Part shown: piece by piece, positions 61,258-64,000 of the stretch
Numbering within the stretch: the first letter of the stretch is position 1
Layout of the letters: each line of letters begins with the position of its first letter
Source: Merluccius polli
Taxonomy: Eukaryota > Chordata > Actinopteri > Gadiformes > Merlucciidae
NCBI GenBank assembly: GCA_030340625.1
Contig: JAOPHQ010004840.1
Span: 214,001-278,000, forward strand
Direction: 5' to 3'
Length of the DNA stretch: 64,000 bases
Made by a program: the position numbers and the translations under genes
Notes under the pieces: model-generated
What the model saw: only the letters and a program-made list of their open reading frames with translations
Database searches by the model: none
Told to the model about the DNA's origin: nothing

Positions 61258-64000
61258 CTGGGAACCAAGAGCATTAACACGCTTGTTAGCCACGTGTGGA
61301 AACTGGAAGATTTACCATCGTCAAGGAAAGCGTCCACAATGTGCAAAGCAATAAGAAAAATACACGTTTGACAGGCAATGATGAATACCTGCCTGACTGA
61401 TTTTCACAATAACTGTCTTCTTTCCTCTTTTTCTCTTTAATTCATATTCACAGTATGCATTGTTAGTTTGAGATTAGTTTGTCACAAATTAACCTGCACT
61501 TTTATCAACCCATTGACAAATATGAGCTACAGTGGGCATTTCAGTCAAATGAATACTACCAATAATAGTTTTAATACTACTATGATAGTCACACACAGAC
61601 ACACACACACACACAAAACCAAACATGCTGTCCTACTTTTAGGAGTAACTTATTCTCTCATACCTGGCATTCCTCTTTATAACAACATTAAAGCAATAAA
61701 TCAGAGCGTAATGCACTGCAGACATTGACAGACAAGACCATACAGTACAGTTTACTCTGGAGTCACAATTTCAGAATACTGTGGTGCAACAAAGGTTCCT
61801 GGGATGCCTCATCGCCAGCAACATGTGCTAACCATCAGCTCCAGGGAGGCTAATTTAAGGACCCCATGTAGGGGGTGGGGGTGTCAATGGTGAACAAACA
61901 GAAAAAGAGGCAAACTATACAAAGATTGGATAAACTGAGCTTAAACATGGCCTAATGTTGCTCAGTAAACAGAGCAAAGATTGCATTCAAACAAAAGCAC
62001 ATAATCCCAGAATGAATACCAATTTTTAATGAGATCTTTATTAACACCTTGTGTGTCCTCAATCTTCCCTGAGAGAAAAGAGACAAGACCCATTGCATAA
62101 TTGACCCCCAGCTGAATAGGGGAGCTATTCGAGGGAATCACAGCAGTGGGGGCTAATTTAAGTAAGGCCTTAGCCTTACCCAGCCTGAAAGAGGAAGGTG
62201 TTCACAAGCGGTAGCGCTCTGCAGCACCCCACCTCACATTCCCTGTTCCCAATTAGCATTAATGCTTAGGGAAACTACACATTCCACCCGTAAAAGACAA
62301 TGCCACACTTACCCCCCCCCCTGCAGCTCATCCCTTTATCTTGGCCTAAAGTATGGGGCCATAAATACTGGGCATTTCCTATCAGTATCTTGCTGCTGAC
62401 AACTGTGGCCAAAATTCCAGCGAATGCTTATCAGGGTTGCCAAAGTACAGGGCTTGTGGCTATGGGCTGTTCCTGTTTTGAATGGCCCAAAGTGGTGTCA
62501 TTTCTCTTTGTCTTGCTTGAAAGTGGAAACTAGAAGTGAATTTGTTTTGTTTTACCCACCATCGTCACAAACGTGCAGCTTTTTTATTATGATTTTACCT
62601 AGCAAATGCTGACAAAATACTAATTGTGTCATGCCTGTGTCATGAGTACTTCAACAGTAATAAAACGTTAAAAAGTTAAAGAAAACACAGATGAGGAACA
62701 ACTTAATCCAGGAGGGCAAGCACATTGTGCTTAAGGAAACAATGCAGGTTTAATATCATAAAATTCCTATTTCGCAATTATGTAATGTTGTCATTCAAAG
62801 ACAATGACTTCACTCTAGCCAAGGCTTCACAGTCTGCATGAAAGATCAGTTACTAGTTTATAATAAACAGGCTTAATAAAGAGGTATTTTACATACCAAT
62901 ATTCATACTAGAAGAATCTATAACCAAACTAAACTTGAAAAGCATGAAGCGCTTGGTACTACTTTGCTAAGTGCATTCCATGTGTATTTTCATAATTACA
63001 TCCCACTAGCAAGTACTAGCAAGCATCGGTCAGTCAGCCAGAAGCCATCAGTCAGGTGGAAGTGTCGCCATTCTCAGTAACAATCAGTTAGCAGTACCTT
63101 GTCAATATTCTATCCCACTCATTGACTTGTGTGGTGGGCCGCTGAGGTGTACCACAAATAACAAAACATGCCTTCTACGACCATGTATTTATTTATTTGT
63201 ACAGTGATGAGAAGGGAGCAAGACGTGTGTGTGACAGTGAACCAGCCCTGGAGGATAGAGACTGTGGCACGTTGGGGAGCAGTGGTGGGTGGTGGTGGGC
63301 CCCGTGTGCCCTGCACCTGTCGAGCTGTCTGACCGTGTGACCCGCTCTGCACAGCAGCAGCACAGCTGAGTCCTGCCTCTCTGTCTCTATCTATAGCTCT
63401 GGCCATTAGGCCCCCAGCTCTCCCAGCACCCTGCATCATAAGACCGGAGTGGGAAACCTGAGCAGCGCCAGAAGTGCACCATCATACACACCTTTAGCGC
63501 ACCGATGCATTAGAGACCGGCTGCAGTGTTACCAGCAACAGCCCATCTGGTGCACTGTGACTCAGTGTGTGGTGTGTGTGTATATTTATACATGCCACAT
63601 ACTGCCACCAATGTCTTTGTTATGATTATATTTTTATTAAAAGAACAGTCGATCCCGGTTGTTCTTACACATGAGAAATACGCTGCTCAGACTGCACACA
63701 ATGAATTTTTTTTTTTGTGATACAGTCTTTATACAAATTCTCATATGGTCCTCGTATTTATAGGCCTCCCTTTTAACTGCCATCTAGAATGACTATATTA
63801 GATTCATGAAAACGTTTTCATATCGCAATAAGAATGTCATACTACTGTAACATTGTAGGATAATGTCTGTTACTGAAGGCCCAGCATTTATATTATATTC
63901 CCATGCTTATCTGTGATAATCTGTGATCAACATTACTGGAGACTTTGCATATTACCAGCTAACTGGGTTCCCTAACTACAATGTACTCCAGCATTAGAAT
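61258..64000. other. Upstream lrrfip2 intron or flank, no exon found
   Basis: The expected N-terminal exon of lrrfip2 was looked for on the minus strand and not seen, so it lies past 64000. Only short CA and T runs and small phrases are present; no other gene is supported. Confidence 0.5.

Overview
The window is nuclear DNA of a ray-finned (teleost-type) fish. Every gene has GT-AG introns, an mlh1-lrrfip2 tail-to-tail pair is present as in other vertebrates, and the intergenic DNA is full of small cut-and-paste transposons and long dinucleotide repeats of the teleost kind. The species cannot be named from the sequence.

Layout. 1-5.3 kb: a graveyard of DNA transposons (PIF/Harbinger relics on both strands, P-element/THAP-like MITEs, a tandem repeat split by an insertion). 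5361-8945: a large intact ORF (1194 aa) with an in-frame proline/glutamine-rich minisatellite, a coiled coil and an RNase-H-like region; it looks like a transposon-derived or recently domesticated protein of unknown function. 8.9-11.7 kb: repeats. 11713-26630 (+): a 37-exon gene, rebuilt here exon by exon with consistent phases, encoding about 1868 aa. It is a four-repeat pseudotetrameric K+ channel of the CNGK type (known from sea urchin and zebrafish sperm). Its repeats are unequal: repeat 1 has no cyclic-nucleotide-binding domain (cNBD), repeat 4 lacks recognisable S3-S4, three filters read VGYGD and the fourth TGFGD, and only the repeat-3 cNBD keeps the usual phosphate-binding arginine position.

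26.6-36.9 kb: gene-poor DNA with nested hAT and Harbinger MITEs (several with clear target-site duplications), relics of a SWIM-type protein, of a BRWD/PHIP-like WD40 exon and of a LINE endonuclease, and several long perfect or near-perfect palindromes. 37034-42860 (+): complete 19-exon mlh1 (743 aa). 44486-61257 (-): lrrfip2, 25 exons, 739 codons, open at its 5' end, which lies beyond the right edge. Three neighbouring frame-preserving lrrfip2 exons sit directly beside long UG, CA and CU repeats in the transcript. The lrrfip2 introns also hold a decayed transposase-like relic and two hAT MITEs.

Functionally the genes are independent: a sperm-type K+ channel, a DNA mismatch-repair ATPase, and a coiled-coil signalling adaptor. 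Exon calls come from reading frames and splice signals only; no alignment or transcript evidence was available.
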